A stretch of 64,000 nucleotides of DNA from Streptomyces daqingensis (lineage in GTDB: Bacteria > Actinomycetota > Actinomycetes > Streptomycetales > Streptomycetaceae): the NCBI RefSeq assembly GCF_014645895.1, contig NZ_BMMP01000006.1, positions 62,001 through 126,000 of the forward strand, written 5' to 3'. The translations under genes were made by a program, and so were the position numbers. Shown here piece after piece: positions 1 through 8,478 of this stretch. The notes beneath the pieces were generated by a model that was not told the DNA's origin, did not search any database, and saw only the letters and a program-made list of their open reading frames with translations. The first letter of the stretch is position 1. The number at the start of each line of letters is the position of its first letter.

Positions 1-1138
1 CCTCGACCACAGCGGCAACCGTATCCACGATGCCCGAGAACGGCAGCCTTCCTTCCAAGAACGCTTGCACGCACTCTTCGTTCGCGGCGTTGTAGACCGC
101 CGGCGCGGTACCGCCCGAGCGCCCCACCTGGAAGGCGAGCGGCACCGCCGGGAAGGCCTCGGCGTCGAGCGGGAAGAACTCCCACGACATCGCCCGCGAC
201 CAGTCGAAGACCGGTCCGGCGTCGGGGACGCGGTGGGGCCATCCGATGCCCAGCGCGATCGGCAGGCGCATGTCCGGCGGGCCGCACTGCGCGACGGTCG
301 AACCGTCCATGTACTCCACCATCGAGTGAACGGCCGACTGCGGGTGGACAACGACCTCGATGCGGTCGAAGGGGACGTCGTAGAGCAGATGGGCCTCGAT
401 GACCTCCAGACCCTTGTTGACCAGCGTCGCCGAGTTGACGGTGATCACCGGGCCCATGTCCCAGGTGGGGTGGGCGAGGGCCTCCTGCGGAGTGACGCCG
501 GCGAGCTCCGCCTTCGACCGCCCGCGGAAGGGGCCCCCGGACGCGGTGACGAGCAGCTTGCGCACCTCGGCGTGGGTGCCGCTCATCAGCGCCTGGAAGA
601 GCGCCGAGTGCTCGGAGTCCACCGGGACGATCTGACCGGGCCGGGCGAGCGCCTTGACCAGCGGGCCCCCGACGATCAGCGACTCCTTGTTGGCGAGCGC
701 CAGCATCCGCCCGGCCTCCAGGGCGGCCAGGGTCGGGGCGAGGCCGATGGAGCCCGTGATCCCGTTCAGCACCGTGTGGCAATCGCTCGCGGCGAGCTCG
801 GCGGCGGCGTCGGGGCCCGCCAGTACCTCCGGGATCGGCTCCCCCGGCCCGTACTCCGCGCGGAGCGCCTCGCGCAGCTGACCGACCATGTCCTCCCGCG
901 CCACCGCGACCGTACGCACCTGCAGTCTGTGCGCCTGCCCGGCCAGGAGCTTCACCCGGCCGCCCGCGGCGGAGAGTCCGGTCACGCGGAAACGGCCTGG
1001 ATTGCTCAGTACGACGTCGACTGCCTGCGTGCCGATGGAGCCGGTCGAACCGAGGATCACGATGTCGCGTGGGCCTGCCAGCACGTCCACGTCCGTGGGA
1101 CCGGGGCGCAGGTGCGGGTCGGCGAGGGATTCCGTCAT
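1..1138 (-). CDS. dxr: 1-deoxy-D-xylulose 5-phosphate reductoisomerase, C-terminus beyond window
   Basis: Converts 1-deoxy-D-xylulose 5-phosphate to 2-C-methyl-D-erythritol 4-phosphate with NADPH, the committed step of the MEP isoprenoid pathway; cytosolic. The reading frame starts at ATG 1138 and runs off the left edge, giving about 379 visible residues of a family of roughly 400. Visible motifs are the NADPH-binding GSTGSIG (residues 30-36), ALANKES (about 147-153), a DSEHSA segment, SGGPFR, HPTWDMG, NSATLVNKGLEVIEAH and NAANE near the edge. These are the standard Dxr substrate and metal-binding blocks, so the family call is firm. It stands alone here, transcribed leftwards, with the acyl-CoA dehydrogenase ending 147 bp upstream. 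Confidence 0.96.
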   Translation of the reverse strand, partial: MTESLADPHLRPGPTDVDVLAGPRDIVILGSTGSIGTQAVDVVLSNPGRFRVTGLSAAGGRVKLLAGQAHRLQVRTVAVAREDMVGQLREALRAEYGPGEPIPEVLAGPDAAAELAASDCHTVLNGITGSIGLAPTLAALEAGRMLALANKESLIVGGPLVKALARPGQIVPVDSEHSALFQALMSGTHAEVRKLLVTASGGPFRGRSKAELAGVTPQEALAHPTWDMGPVITVNSATLVNKGLEVIEAHLLYDVPFDRIEVVVHPQSAVHSMVEYMDGSTVAQCGPPDMRLPIALGIGWPHRVPDAGPVFDWSRAMSWEFFPLDAEAFPAVPLAFQVGRSGGTAPAVYNAANEECVQAFLEGRLPFSGIVDTVAAVVE

Positions 1139-1285
1139 GGCCCCATTCTGACGGCACTCGGAGACGGGAGAGTCACCGCCCGTGGCAGCACGCGCACATC
1201 AGGCACGCCCGCCGGGACGGCGCGGGCGCCCGGCACCGGGTCGCTCAGTGCCGGACGCCCGCCCTCGCCTCGCTTCTCGCGCCCC

Positions 1286-3211
1286 TCAGCGGATGCGGCG
1301 GTGCACGTTCTCCTTCTTCGACGGCCCCGGGGCGGCCTCCGAGATCCACGGGCCCTCGGTCGAGGCGTCGACGACGCCCTCCTCCAGCCAGGTGTACGCG
1401 CCGTCGAGGATGTTGCGTACGACCTTGCGGTCCAGGTCGTCCGTGTTGTTCCAGAGCCGCCCGAACAGTTCCTCGACCCGGACGCGCGACTGCCTGCAGA
1501 AGGCGTCAGCGAGCTGGTACGCGGCCTTGCCGTCCTCGATCGAGCTGCTCAGCGCGTCCCGGCGCGCCTTCTCCGCACGCACGCAGACGGCGCTCATCGC
1601 GAACAGCTCGGCGCCGATGTCCACGATCCGGCCGAGGAAGCCCTGCTTGGTCTCCATCCGGCCCTGCCAGCGGGACATGGCGTAGAAGGTCGAGCGGGCC
1701 AGCTTGCGCGACGTGCGCTCCACGTACCGCAGGTGTTCGGCGAGCTGCCCGAAGTCGGCGTACGCGCCCGGGAGCTGGCCGGTACCCGCGACGAGCTTCG
1801 GCAGCCAGCGGGCGTAGAAGCCGCCGGCGGCGACCGCCGCGCGCCCCTTGTCGGACAGGGTCTTGTCCGGGTCGATGAGATCACCGGCGACGGACAGGTG
1901 CGCGTCGACCGCTTCCCGCGCGATGAGGAGATGCATGATCTCCGTCGAGCCCTCGAAGATGCGGTTGATCCGCAGGTCCCGCAGCAGCTGCTCAGCGGGA
2001 ACGCCCCGCTCGCCCCGGGCCGCGAGGGACTCGGCCGTCTCGAAGCCGCGTCCGCCGCGGATCTGCACCAGCTCGTCGGCCATCTGCCACGCCATCTCGC
2101 TGCCGTAGAGCTTCGCGAGCGCGGCCTCGATGCGGATGTCGTTGCGCTCCTCGTCGGCCATCTGACCGCAGAGGTCGACCACGGCCTCCAGCGCGTACGT
2201 CGTCGCCGCGATGAACGACATCTTGCTGCCCACGGCCTCGTGCCTGGCGACGGGACGGCCCCACTGCACGCGTGCCTCGCCCCACTCGCGGGCGATCTTC
2301 AGACACCACTTGCCGGCGCCCACGCAGGTGGCGGGCAGCGAGAGGCGTCCCGTGTTCAGCGTGGTCAGGGCGATCTTGAGCCCTTCGCCCTCCTTGCCGA
2401 TGCGGTTGGCAGCGGGGACGCGCACCTGGTGGAGGCGGGTGACGCCGTTCTCCAGGCCCCGCAGGCCCATGAAGGTGTTGCGGTTCTCGACGGTGATGCC
2501 CTCCGAGTCGCCCTCCACGACGAAGGCGGTGATGCCGCCCCGGTGTCCGTCCGACTTAGGGACGCGGGCCATGACCACGAGGAGGTCGGCGACGACGCCG
2601 TTCGTCGTCCACAGCTTCACGCCGTCGAGGACGTAGTCGTCGCCCTCCGGCACGGCCGTGGTGGCGAGCCGCGCGGGGTCGGAGCCGACGTCCGGCTCCG
2701 TGAGGAGGAAGGCCGAGATGTCGGTGCGGGCGCAGCGGGGCAGGAACGTGTCCTTCTGCTCCTTGGTGCCGAACATCTTCAGCGGCTGCGGCACCCCGAT
2801 GGACTGGTGCGCGGACAGGAGCGCTCCGACGGCGGGGCTCGCGCTGCTGACCAGCGCCAGCGCCTTGTTGTAGTAGACCTGCGTGAGGCCGAGCCCGCCG
2901 TACTCGGTGCCGACCTTCATGCCCAGGGCGCCCAGGTCCTTCAGCCCGGCGATCACCTCGTCGGGAATGCGGTCCTCACGCTCGATCCGCGCGCCGTCCA
3001 CGGACGTCTCGCAGAAGTCGCGGAGCTTGGCCAGGAAGTCCTCGCCGCGCCGTACGTCTTCGGCCGGCGGTTCGGGATGGGGGTGGATCAGGTCCAGCCG
3101 GAAGCGGCCCAGGAACATCTCCTTGGCGAAGCTGGGCTTGCGCCAGTCCTGTTCACGTGCGGCCTCGGCTACTTCTCGGGCTTCGCGCTCGGAGACAGTC
3201 ATCTCACTCAT
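1286..3211 (-). CDS. Acyl-CoA dehydrogenase, long (VLCAD/ACAD9-like) form
   Basis: Flavoprotein dehydrogenase for the first step of fatty acyl-CoA beta-oxidation. At about 641 residues it is longer than the usual 380-residue family and resembles the very-long-chain type with an extra C-terminal helical domain. Visible blocks are FLLTEPDVGSDPARL (FAD/substrate region), LWTTNG, QIRGGRGFETAESL and RINRIFEGSTEIMHL. The Glu in FEGSTE, near residue 420, is the expected catalytic base position. The start is uncertain: ATG 3211 (MSEM) and ATG 3202 (MTVS) are both possible, and a longer frame reaches 3247. Chain-length preference cannot be read from sequence alone. No partner gene is adjacent. Confidence 0.9.
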   Translation of the reverse strand: MSEMTVSEREAREVAEAAREQDWRKPSFAKEMFLGRFRLDLIHPHPEPPAEDVRRGEDFLAKLRDFCETSVDGARIEREDRIPDEVIAGLKDLGALGMKVGTEYGGLGLTQVYYNKALALVSSASPAVGALLSAHQSIGVPQPLKMFGTKEQKDTFLPRCARTDISAFLLTEPDVGSDPARLATTAVPEGDDYVLDGVKLWTTNGVVADLLVVMARVPKSDGHRGGITAFVVEGDSEGITVENRNTFMGLRGLENGVTRLHQVRVPAANRIGKEGEGLKIALTTLNTGRLSLPATCVGAGKWCLKIAREWGEARVQWGRPVARHEAVGSKMSFIAATTYALEAVVDLCGQMADEERNDIRIEAALAKLYGSEMAWQMADELVQIRGGRGFETAESLAARGERGVPAEQLLRDLRINRIFEGSTEIMHLLIAREAVDAHLSVAGDLIDPDKTLSDKGRAAVAAGGFYARWLPKLVAGTGQLPGAYADFGQLAEHLRYVERTSRKLARSTFYAMSRWQGRMETKQGFLGRIVDIGAELFAMSAVCVRAEKARRDALSSSIEDGKAAYQLADAFCRQSRVRVEELFGRLWNNTDDLDRKVVRNILDGAYTWLEEGVVDASTEGPWISEAAPGPSKKENVHRRIR

Positions 3212-3356
3212 CTCGCCGCGGGGGTGGGGACAGTGTTCGCCGTGCACTACCGGACGGTGCTACTCGCTCGTATGTACCCGATTCCTCCGATGCCTACCAG
3301 ACTCGGCGCACCTGTCCCCCGGGGCATCCGCACGCGACCGCCCTCGCGTCGCCCTG

Positions 3357-4124
3357 TCAGGGCACCACCCGGAAGTGAGTGGTCAGCCGCAGCTCGTCGT
3401 CGAGGACGTGGTAGGCGAGCATCGGCGGCAGCGCGTAGTCGAGAGGCCCGTGGTCCTCGCCCTCCCACGGCATCCGCAGGCTGGAGACGACACCCGGAGC
3501 GGCGACGAGCGGAAGCCCGGCGAACGAGGTCACGGCAGGGGTGTGGCTGTGCCCGCACAGCAACGCCGCGACGTGAGCGTGGCGTGCGACGACGGCGGCG
3601 AGGCGCTCCTCGCCGTACTGCCGGATCGGATCGACGTACTGCCCGTGCAGCGGGAGCGGCGGATGGTGGAAGCACACGAAGGCGGGCCTGTCCTTCGGCG
3701 CACGGGCGAGAGCGTCGTCGAGCCAGGCGAGGGTGGCGTCGCCGAGGTAGCCCTCCCCGCGTCCCGGAACGCTGCTGTCGCACATCGCGAAGACCGCCCC
3801 CGGGAGCACGTGCAACTGGTCCACCGGCGACGTGTCGTCAGGGTCTCCCCCGAGCAGAGCGGCGCGGTAGGGTCCGCGCGCGTCGTGGTTGCCGGGACAG
3901 TGCAGCAGAGCGTGACGCGAACCGCTGAGGAGCTTCGCCGCCTCCTCGTACTCCCCGGGCGTCCCATGGTCGGTGACGTCGCCGGTGAGGATCACCGCGT
4001 CCAGCTCTCCGGGGAGGGCGTCGAGGAAGCGGAGCACCCGCTCCGTGCGCTCGCGCGCGCGGGCGCCCCCGTCATCGCGGTCCTGCCCGACATGCGTGTC
4101 GCTGATGTGCGCGAAGACGAACAA
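3357..4124 (-). CDS. Metallophosphoesterase, class III cyclic-nucleotide phosphodiesterase-like
   Basis: Calcineurin-like dimetal phosphoesterase of 255 residues. The motif series is complete: SDTHVG (residues 8-13), GDVTD (48-52), GNHD (78-81), CFHHPP and GHSHTP. Spacing and length resemble CpdA/Rv0805-type enzymes that hydrolyse cyclic nucleotides, but the true substrate is not fixed by the motifs. No signal peptide or membrane segment is visible, so it should be cytosolic. It is divergent from the SnoaL-like gene, with 125 bp between the two starts. Confidence 0.88.
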   Translation of the reverse strand: MFVFAHISDTHVGQDRDDGGARARERTERVLRFLDALPGELDAVILTGDVTDHGTPGEYEEAAKLLSGSRHALLHCPGNHDARGPYRAALLGGDPDDTSPVDQLHVLPGAVFAMCDSSVPGRGEGYLGDATLAWLDDALARAPKDRPAFVCFHHPPLPLHGQYVDPIRQYGEERLAAVVARHAHVAALLCGHSHTPAVTSFAGLPLVAAPGVVSSLRMPWEGEDHGPLDYALPPMLAYHVLDDELRLTTHFRVVP

Positions 4125-4249
4125 CTGCTCGCTCCTTCCGCCGGCCGGGGGCCGGACGTCGATGCCCGCGCTGCTGGTGGGGACGCGTCGCCCTCGCGCG
4201 GGCCGGCTGCGGGGTCTTCACCGGGTGCGTCATCTGGTAGGACAGAGGG

Positions 4250-4621
4250 ATGCAGGCCGAACCCAGCGAAGACGCTGTAGATCTCTTCCTTGCCGCATTC
4301 AACGCTTCGAGCCCGGCCTATGTGACGGAACTGCTCGCTAGTGCCGTGACGTCCGACATCGTCTTCTGGGGCCCGCTGGGACGCAGCGTCGGCGTCGAGG
4401 CCGTGGAGAACTTCATCACCGAACTCCGCGCCCATCCCGAAGGGCCCGGCACCGTGACCCGTACGACTGTCGTGGACGCCCCCGGCGAGTGGGCGCGCTA
4501 CAGCTGGAGCTACCACAACGAGGCAGGGCGCCTGCTTCTCACCGGCACCGACATGGTGCACCTGCGGGACGGCCGCATCGATCAGATGGTCGTCTTCGCG
4601 GGGGACCTCGCCGCGATCTGA
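4250..4621 (+). CDS. SnoaL-like / NTF2-superfamily protein
   Basis: Small 123-residue protein with the alpha+beta cone pattern of SnoaL-like and ketosteroid-isomerase-like folds: an N-terminal helix (DAVDLFLAAF), a strand with FWGPLGRS, and the paired strands WARYSWSYHNEAG and TGTDMVHLRDGRIDQM. Such folds bind small hydrophobic ligands or catalyse isomerisation, but no conserved catalytic residue can be assigned. ATG 4250 follows a GGACAGAGGG-type ribosome binding site. It is a single gene closed by a strong 15-bp hairpin and convergent with the aldehyde dehydrogenase. Confidence 0.75.
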   Translation: MQAEPSEDAVDLFLAAFNASSPAYVTELLASAVTSDIVFWGPLGRSVGVEAVENFITELRAHPEGPGTVTRTTVVDAPGEWARYSWSYHNEAGRLLLTGTDMVHLRDGRIDQMVVFAGDLAAI

Positions 4622-4654
4622 GCGGTCCGAGCACGGCAGACAGTGCAGGCAGGC

Positions 4655-4690
4655 GGATGCCGGCGGCGCCCCCACGCGCCGCCGGCATCC
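4655..4690. terminator. Bidirectional hairpin terminator between convergent genes
   Basis: Perfect 15-bp stem (4655-4669 with 4676-4690) and a 6-nt loop, lying between the stops of the SnoaL-like gene and the minus-strand aldehyde dehydrogenase. There is no T-run, as is common for Streptomyces terminators. Confidence 0.8.
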
Positions 4691-4726
4691 ACGTACTCAG
4701 TTCGGTCCGTCCAGGAGTGCCGCCTG

Positions 4727-6181
4727 TCAGAGCTCCAGACCGGTCAGCACCATGACGCGCTCGTACGTGTAGTCCTCCATCGCGAAGCGCACGCCCTCGC
4801 GGCCCACACCGGACTGCTTGGCGCCCCCGTAGGGCATCTGGTCGGCGCGGTAGGACGGCACGTCGCCGACGACCACGCCGCCCATCTCCAGAGCGCGGTG
4901 TGCCCGGAACGCCGCCTGGATGTCGTGCGTGAACAGACCCGCCTGGAGGCCGTACTTGGAGTCGTTGGCCGCCGCGAAGGCCTCCGCCTCACCGTCCACC
5001 CTGGTGAACGACATCACCGGGCCGAAGGCCTCCTCGCAGCCGAGCTGCGTGTCCGCCGGGACGTTCTCCAGCACGGTCGGCGCATAGGTGGCGCCGTCGC
5101 GCTCGCCGCCCGTCAGCAGCTTCGCTCCCTTCGAGACCGCCTCGTCGACCCAGGACTCCACCCGCTTCGCGGCGTCCTCGCTGACCAGCGGGCCCACGTC
5201 CGTCGCGGGGTCGGACGGGTCCCCGGTGCGCAGGGCCTCGACCGCGGTGACGACCTTCGGCACCAGCCGGTCGTAGACGGAGGCGTCGGCGATGACGCGC
5301 TGCACCGAGATGCAGGACTGCCCGCCCTGGTAGTTGGAGAAGGTCGCGATGCGCTGCGCCGCCCAGTCGAGGTCGGCCTCGGAGTCGAAGTCGCCCAGCA
5401 CGATCGCCGCCCCGTTGCCGCCGAGTTCGAGCGTGACGCGCTTGCGGGGGGCGGAGTCGAGGATCGACCAGCCGACGGGCGCGGAGCCGGTGAAGGAGAT
5501 GATCGGCAGCCGCTCGTCCTGGACCAGCTCCGGCATGCGGTCGTTCGGCACGGGCAGCACGGACCACGAACCGGCAGGAAGATCGGTCTCCGCCAGGAGC
5601 TCTCCGATCAGCAGACCGGACAGCGGTGTCGCGGGCGCCGGCTTGAGGATGATCGGCGTCCCCACCGCGAGCGCGGGCGCGACCTTGTGGGCGCAGAGGT
5701 TGAGGGGGAAGTTGAAGGGGGCGATGCCCAGCACGGGACCGTAGGGGAAGCGCCGCGTGTAGGCGAGCCGTCCGACTCCGCCCGCGTCGGAGTCCAGACG
5801 CTGGGCCTCCCCCCCGTTGAAGCGGCGGGCCTCGTCGGCGGCCCAGCGGAAGACCGAAACGCACCGGCCGACCTCTCCGCGCGCCCACTTCATGGGCTTG
5901 CCGTTCTCCGCGGAGATCAGCGTGGCGATCTCCTCCGCCCGCTCCTTCAGGCGCTCCACGACGTGGTCGAGGGCGGCGGCCCGTACGTGCGCGGGCGTCG
6001 CGGAGAACTCGTCGGCCACGGCGGCAGCGGCTGACACGGCCTCCTCGACCTGGTCGGCGGTGGGAAGGCTGATGCTTCCCACGAGCCGCCCGTCCCAGGG
6101 GGAGGTGACATCGAGCGTGTCGCTGCCGGTGGCCTTGCGGCCGGCGAGCCAGAACGCTTGCGGGGAAGTCGCTGTCGTCAC
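4727..6181 (-). CDS. NAD(P)-dependent aldehyde dehydrogenase
   Basis: ALDH-superfamily enzyme of 484 residues oxidising an aldehyde to its acid. The catalytic Cys lies in GGQSCIS near residue 290, the general-base Glu in LELGGNGA, and the Rossmann region is in IAPFNFPLNL. GTG 6181 is chosen because the recognisable domain begins there and GGAAGG lies upstream; the open frame continues to 6568 with low-complexity, non-homologous sequence. With gabT and a PucR regulator nearby it could be the succinic-semialdehyde step of GABA breakdown, but that is inference from context. It is convergent with the SnoaL-like gene. Confidence 0.88.
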   Translation of the reverse strand: MTTATSPQAFWLAGRKATGSDTLDVTSPWDGRLVGSISLPTADQVEEAVSAAAAVADEFSATPAHVRAAALDHVVERLKERAEEIATLISAENGKPMKWARGEVGRCVSVFRWAADEARRFNGGEAQRLDSDAGGVGRLAYTRRFPYGPVLGIAPFNFPLNLCAHKVAPALAVGTPIILKPAPATPLSGLLIGELLAETDLPAGSWSVLPVPNDRMPELVQDERLPIISFTGSAPVGWSILDSAPRKRVTLELGGNGAAIVLGDFDSEADLDWAAQRIATFSNYQGGQSCISVQRVIADASVYDRLVPKVVTAVEALRTGDPSDPATDVGPLVSEDAAKRVESWVDEAVSKGAKLLTGGERDGATYAPTVLENVPADTQLGCEEAFGPVMSFTRVDGEAEAFAAANDSKYGLQAGLFTHDIQAAFRAHRALEMGGVVVGDVPSYRADQMPYGGAKQSGVGREGVRFAMEDYTYERVMVLTGLEL

Positions 6182-6617
6182 TGCGGGGCCGCCCTTCCGG
6201 AAGGGGTGGATGTCGTGAACGGGAAGAGCGACGGTGCCGGACCGGCGTCCGGCGCCACGGGGCACCTGTTGCCCTCCCCTGCCCAACGGTAGGGGCTGGG
6301 GGAAGGGGCGCTTCTTGTCCGGCGCGGCAGACTTCGGACGGGGCGCACGCCGTATTGGCACGGGCACGGTGGTGGCGCCGTCTGCTCCGTGGCGATGCGG
6401 GCGGTACGGGGAGCTCACGGGTGTTCGCGCAGGGGCGAACGGGGAGGGGGCGCGCGGGCGCGACGGCGCGGCGGGGGCTGCGTCGGAGTGGAACGGGTCG
6501 CGTAAGGCCGGTGCCGTGGCGCGACGGCGCGGCGGGCCTGGTGGGCATGGTGCGGGACGGGTGGTCACCAGGGGGCGTCAGGAGCAGTCGGCGTGGGGGA
6601 CGTACGGCAGTACGGCG
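6182..6617. other. 436-bp gap without a gene
   Basis: Lies between the starts of the minus-strand aldehyde dehydrogenase and the stop of the minus-strand PucR gene. Open frames here lack coding character and family similarity. It presumably holds the aldehyde dehydrogenase promoter and the PucR terminator, but I see no clear motif for either. Confidence 0.5.
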
Positions 6618-8417
6618 TCAGCCCGTGGCCTTCAGCGCGAGCCACAGCTCCATGCGCACGTCCGGGTCGTCGAGCGACCGGCCGAGGATCTCCTCGACGC
6701 GGCGCATCCGGTAGCGCAGGGTGTGCCGGTGCACGCCCAGATCGGCGGCGGCCGCGTCCCACTGTCCGTGCCGGGAGAGCCAGGCACGGAGCGAAGCCAC
6801 CAGATCGCCCCTGCCGTTCGCGTCGTGATCGCGCAGCGAGCGCAGCAAGCCGTCGGCGAAGGCCCGTACAGCGTCGTCCGCGAGCAGGGGGAGGACGGAC
6901 CCCGCCGCCACGTCCTCGTGCTCGACGAACGGAGCGCCGCGCCGGCGGGCGACCGAGAGCGCCTGGTCGGCCTGCTTGAAGGCGACCGCCGCGGCGGCGA
7001 GCCCGGCGGGCGCCGAGACGCCGATGAAGAGTGCGTCCTCCGCTGCCGCGCCCGCGCCGTTGTGGTGCGGCCCGCCACACGCGCCGGACGCCTCCAGCGC
7101 CTTGGCGAAGGACGACGCGTACTGCGCGCAGGCGGCGAACGCCGATCCCCCGTCGGAAGCGAGCACCACGAGGCGGTTGCCGTCCGGCACGACGAGCACG
7201 GCCTCGCCGCTGCGGGACGCGGCTGTCTCCGCGAGATCCGCGAGCTGGTCGAGAGGGCGGGTCAAGTCGTCCGGGACGCCGTCCGGAGTGGGGACCCGCA
7301 CGGAGGAGGCCTCGGTGACGGTGACGACGGGCAGCCGGACCCCCGAGCCGCCTGACGCACCCTCGCCGGAGCCGCCCGATCCGGCGGAGGCGGACCCGCC
7401 GGACCCCGAGCCGGCGCCCGCCGCTCCCGCGGCGGCCGCGCTGCCGCGTCCTCGCACGGCGGAGGCGGACGCGGGCTCCGCCACCAGGACGCGCATGGGG
7501 GCGTCCAGCAGTCCGCCGTAGAGGTTTCCGGCCACCGCGCGAGCGTGGTCCGGCTCGCCGGAGAGCAGCATCCTCATCACCGCGGCGCCGAGCCGCTGTT
7601 CGCCCTCCTGCAGAGCCCGCGAACGCTCCATCGTGAGCGTCAGCAGTGCGACCGCGGAGTGCACGGCGTAGCGCTCCGCTGTGCCGAGCGGCGCCGCCGT
7701 CCCGACGGCCAGCACGGCCCGCGCGCGGCGTCCGCCGCCGATCGACTGGAGCTCGACACGGTCGTCGCCCTCCTCGGCTCCGCTGACGACGGCGCTCGCG
7801 GGCGCGGGTCTGTCCCGCAGCCGCTCGGCGTCGCCGACGAACCGCGCGGCGCGACGCAGGGCCCAGTTCGGCGCCGTCGCGACCATGGCCCCCGAGGCGT
7901 CGTACAGCGCGGCCCAACCCGCCACCTGCGAGGCGAGCTTGGCCAGCAGAGCCGAGGGACCCTCATGGGAGAGCGCCGCCCTGGTCATCTCCCGCTGCGC
8001 GTCGAAGCCGGCGGTGACCGCGCGGTACTGCTCGGCGGCGATGGCCGCCGAGACGGCCTTGCTGATCGCGATGAAGGGGGTGCGCCGCGGCACTTCGAGC
8101 AGCGGGAGGTCCGCTTCGCGGCAGGCGTCCACGAGCGCGTCGGGCACCTTCTCGTAGTTGACGCCGGCGGCGAATCCGAGGCCCACGACGCCCTTTCCGG
8201 CCAGCCGCCGCACGTACTCCCGCATGGCGTCCGCGTCCTCGGCGTCCAGCTTCAGCGCCGTGACGAGCAGGAGTTCGCCACCCTCCAGATAGGGCGTGGG
8301 ATCGGCCAGTTCGCTCGCGTGCGCCCAGCGTACGGAGGTGTCCAGCCGGTCCTGCCCGGTGAGCACCGCCAGCCGCAGTGCGGAGTGCTGAACGAGCGAG
8401 GCGAGTGTCGGTGGCAT
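6618..8417 (-). CDS. PucR/CdaR-family transcriptional regulator
   Basis: DNA-binding regulator of 599 residues. It has an N-terminal PucR domain (LRLAVLTGQDRLDTSVRWAH, YLEGGELLLVTAL), a CdaR GGDEF-like middle region, and a C-terminal helix-turn-helix of the PucR class (HRHTLRYRMRRVEEILG). An unusual Gly/Ser/Ala-rich low-complexity insert occupies about residues 305-358 and is probably a flexible linker. ATG 8417 is preferred over the upstream frame to 8522 because the PucR domain begins there and GGTGAG precedes it. PucR proteins often control purine, GABA or polyamine catabolism; gabT and two aldehyde dehydrogenases nearby fit the latter. Its own targets are not shown. Confidence 0.9.
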   Translation of the reverse strand: MPPTLASLVQHSALRLAVLTGQDRLDTSVRWAHASELADPTPYLEGGELLLVTALKLDAEDADAMREYVRRLAGKGVVGLGFAAGVNYEKVPDALVDACREADLPLLEVPRRTPFIAISKAVSAAIAAEQYRAVTAGFDAQREMTRAALSHEGPSALLAKLASQVAGWAALYDASGAMVATAPNWALRRAARFVGDAERLRDRPAPASAVVSGAEEGDDRVELQSIGGGRRARAVLAVGTAAPLGTAERYAVHSAVALLTLTMERSRALQEGEQRLGAAVMRMLLSGEPDHARAVAGNLYGGLLDAPMRVLVAEPASASAVRGRGSAAAAGAAGAGSGSGGSASAGSGGSGEGASGGSGVRLPVVTVTEASSVRVPTPDGVPDDLTRPLDQLADLAETAASRSGEAVLVVPDGNRLVVLASDGGSAFAACAQYASSFAKALEASGACGGPHHNGAGAAAEDALFIGVSAPAGLAAAAVAFKQADQALSVARRRGAPFVEHEDVAAGSVLPLLADDAVRAFADGLLRSLRDHDANGRGDLVASLRAWLSRHGQWDAAAADLGVHRHTLRYRMRRVEEILGRSLDDPDVRMELWLALKATG

Positions 8418-8478
8418 AACAAAGCTCACCGTACAGGCGCCCGGCTCATTTCGGTCATTCCCGAAGTCATTCCCGGGA

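Noticed and set aside
65..3928. A 1287-codon plus-strand open frame
   Set aside because: It is antisense to dxr, the acyl-CoA dehydrogenase and the phosphoesterase, Arg/Gly/Ala-rich and without family motifs; it arises from high GC.
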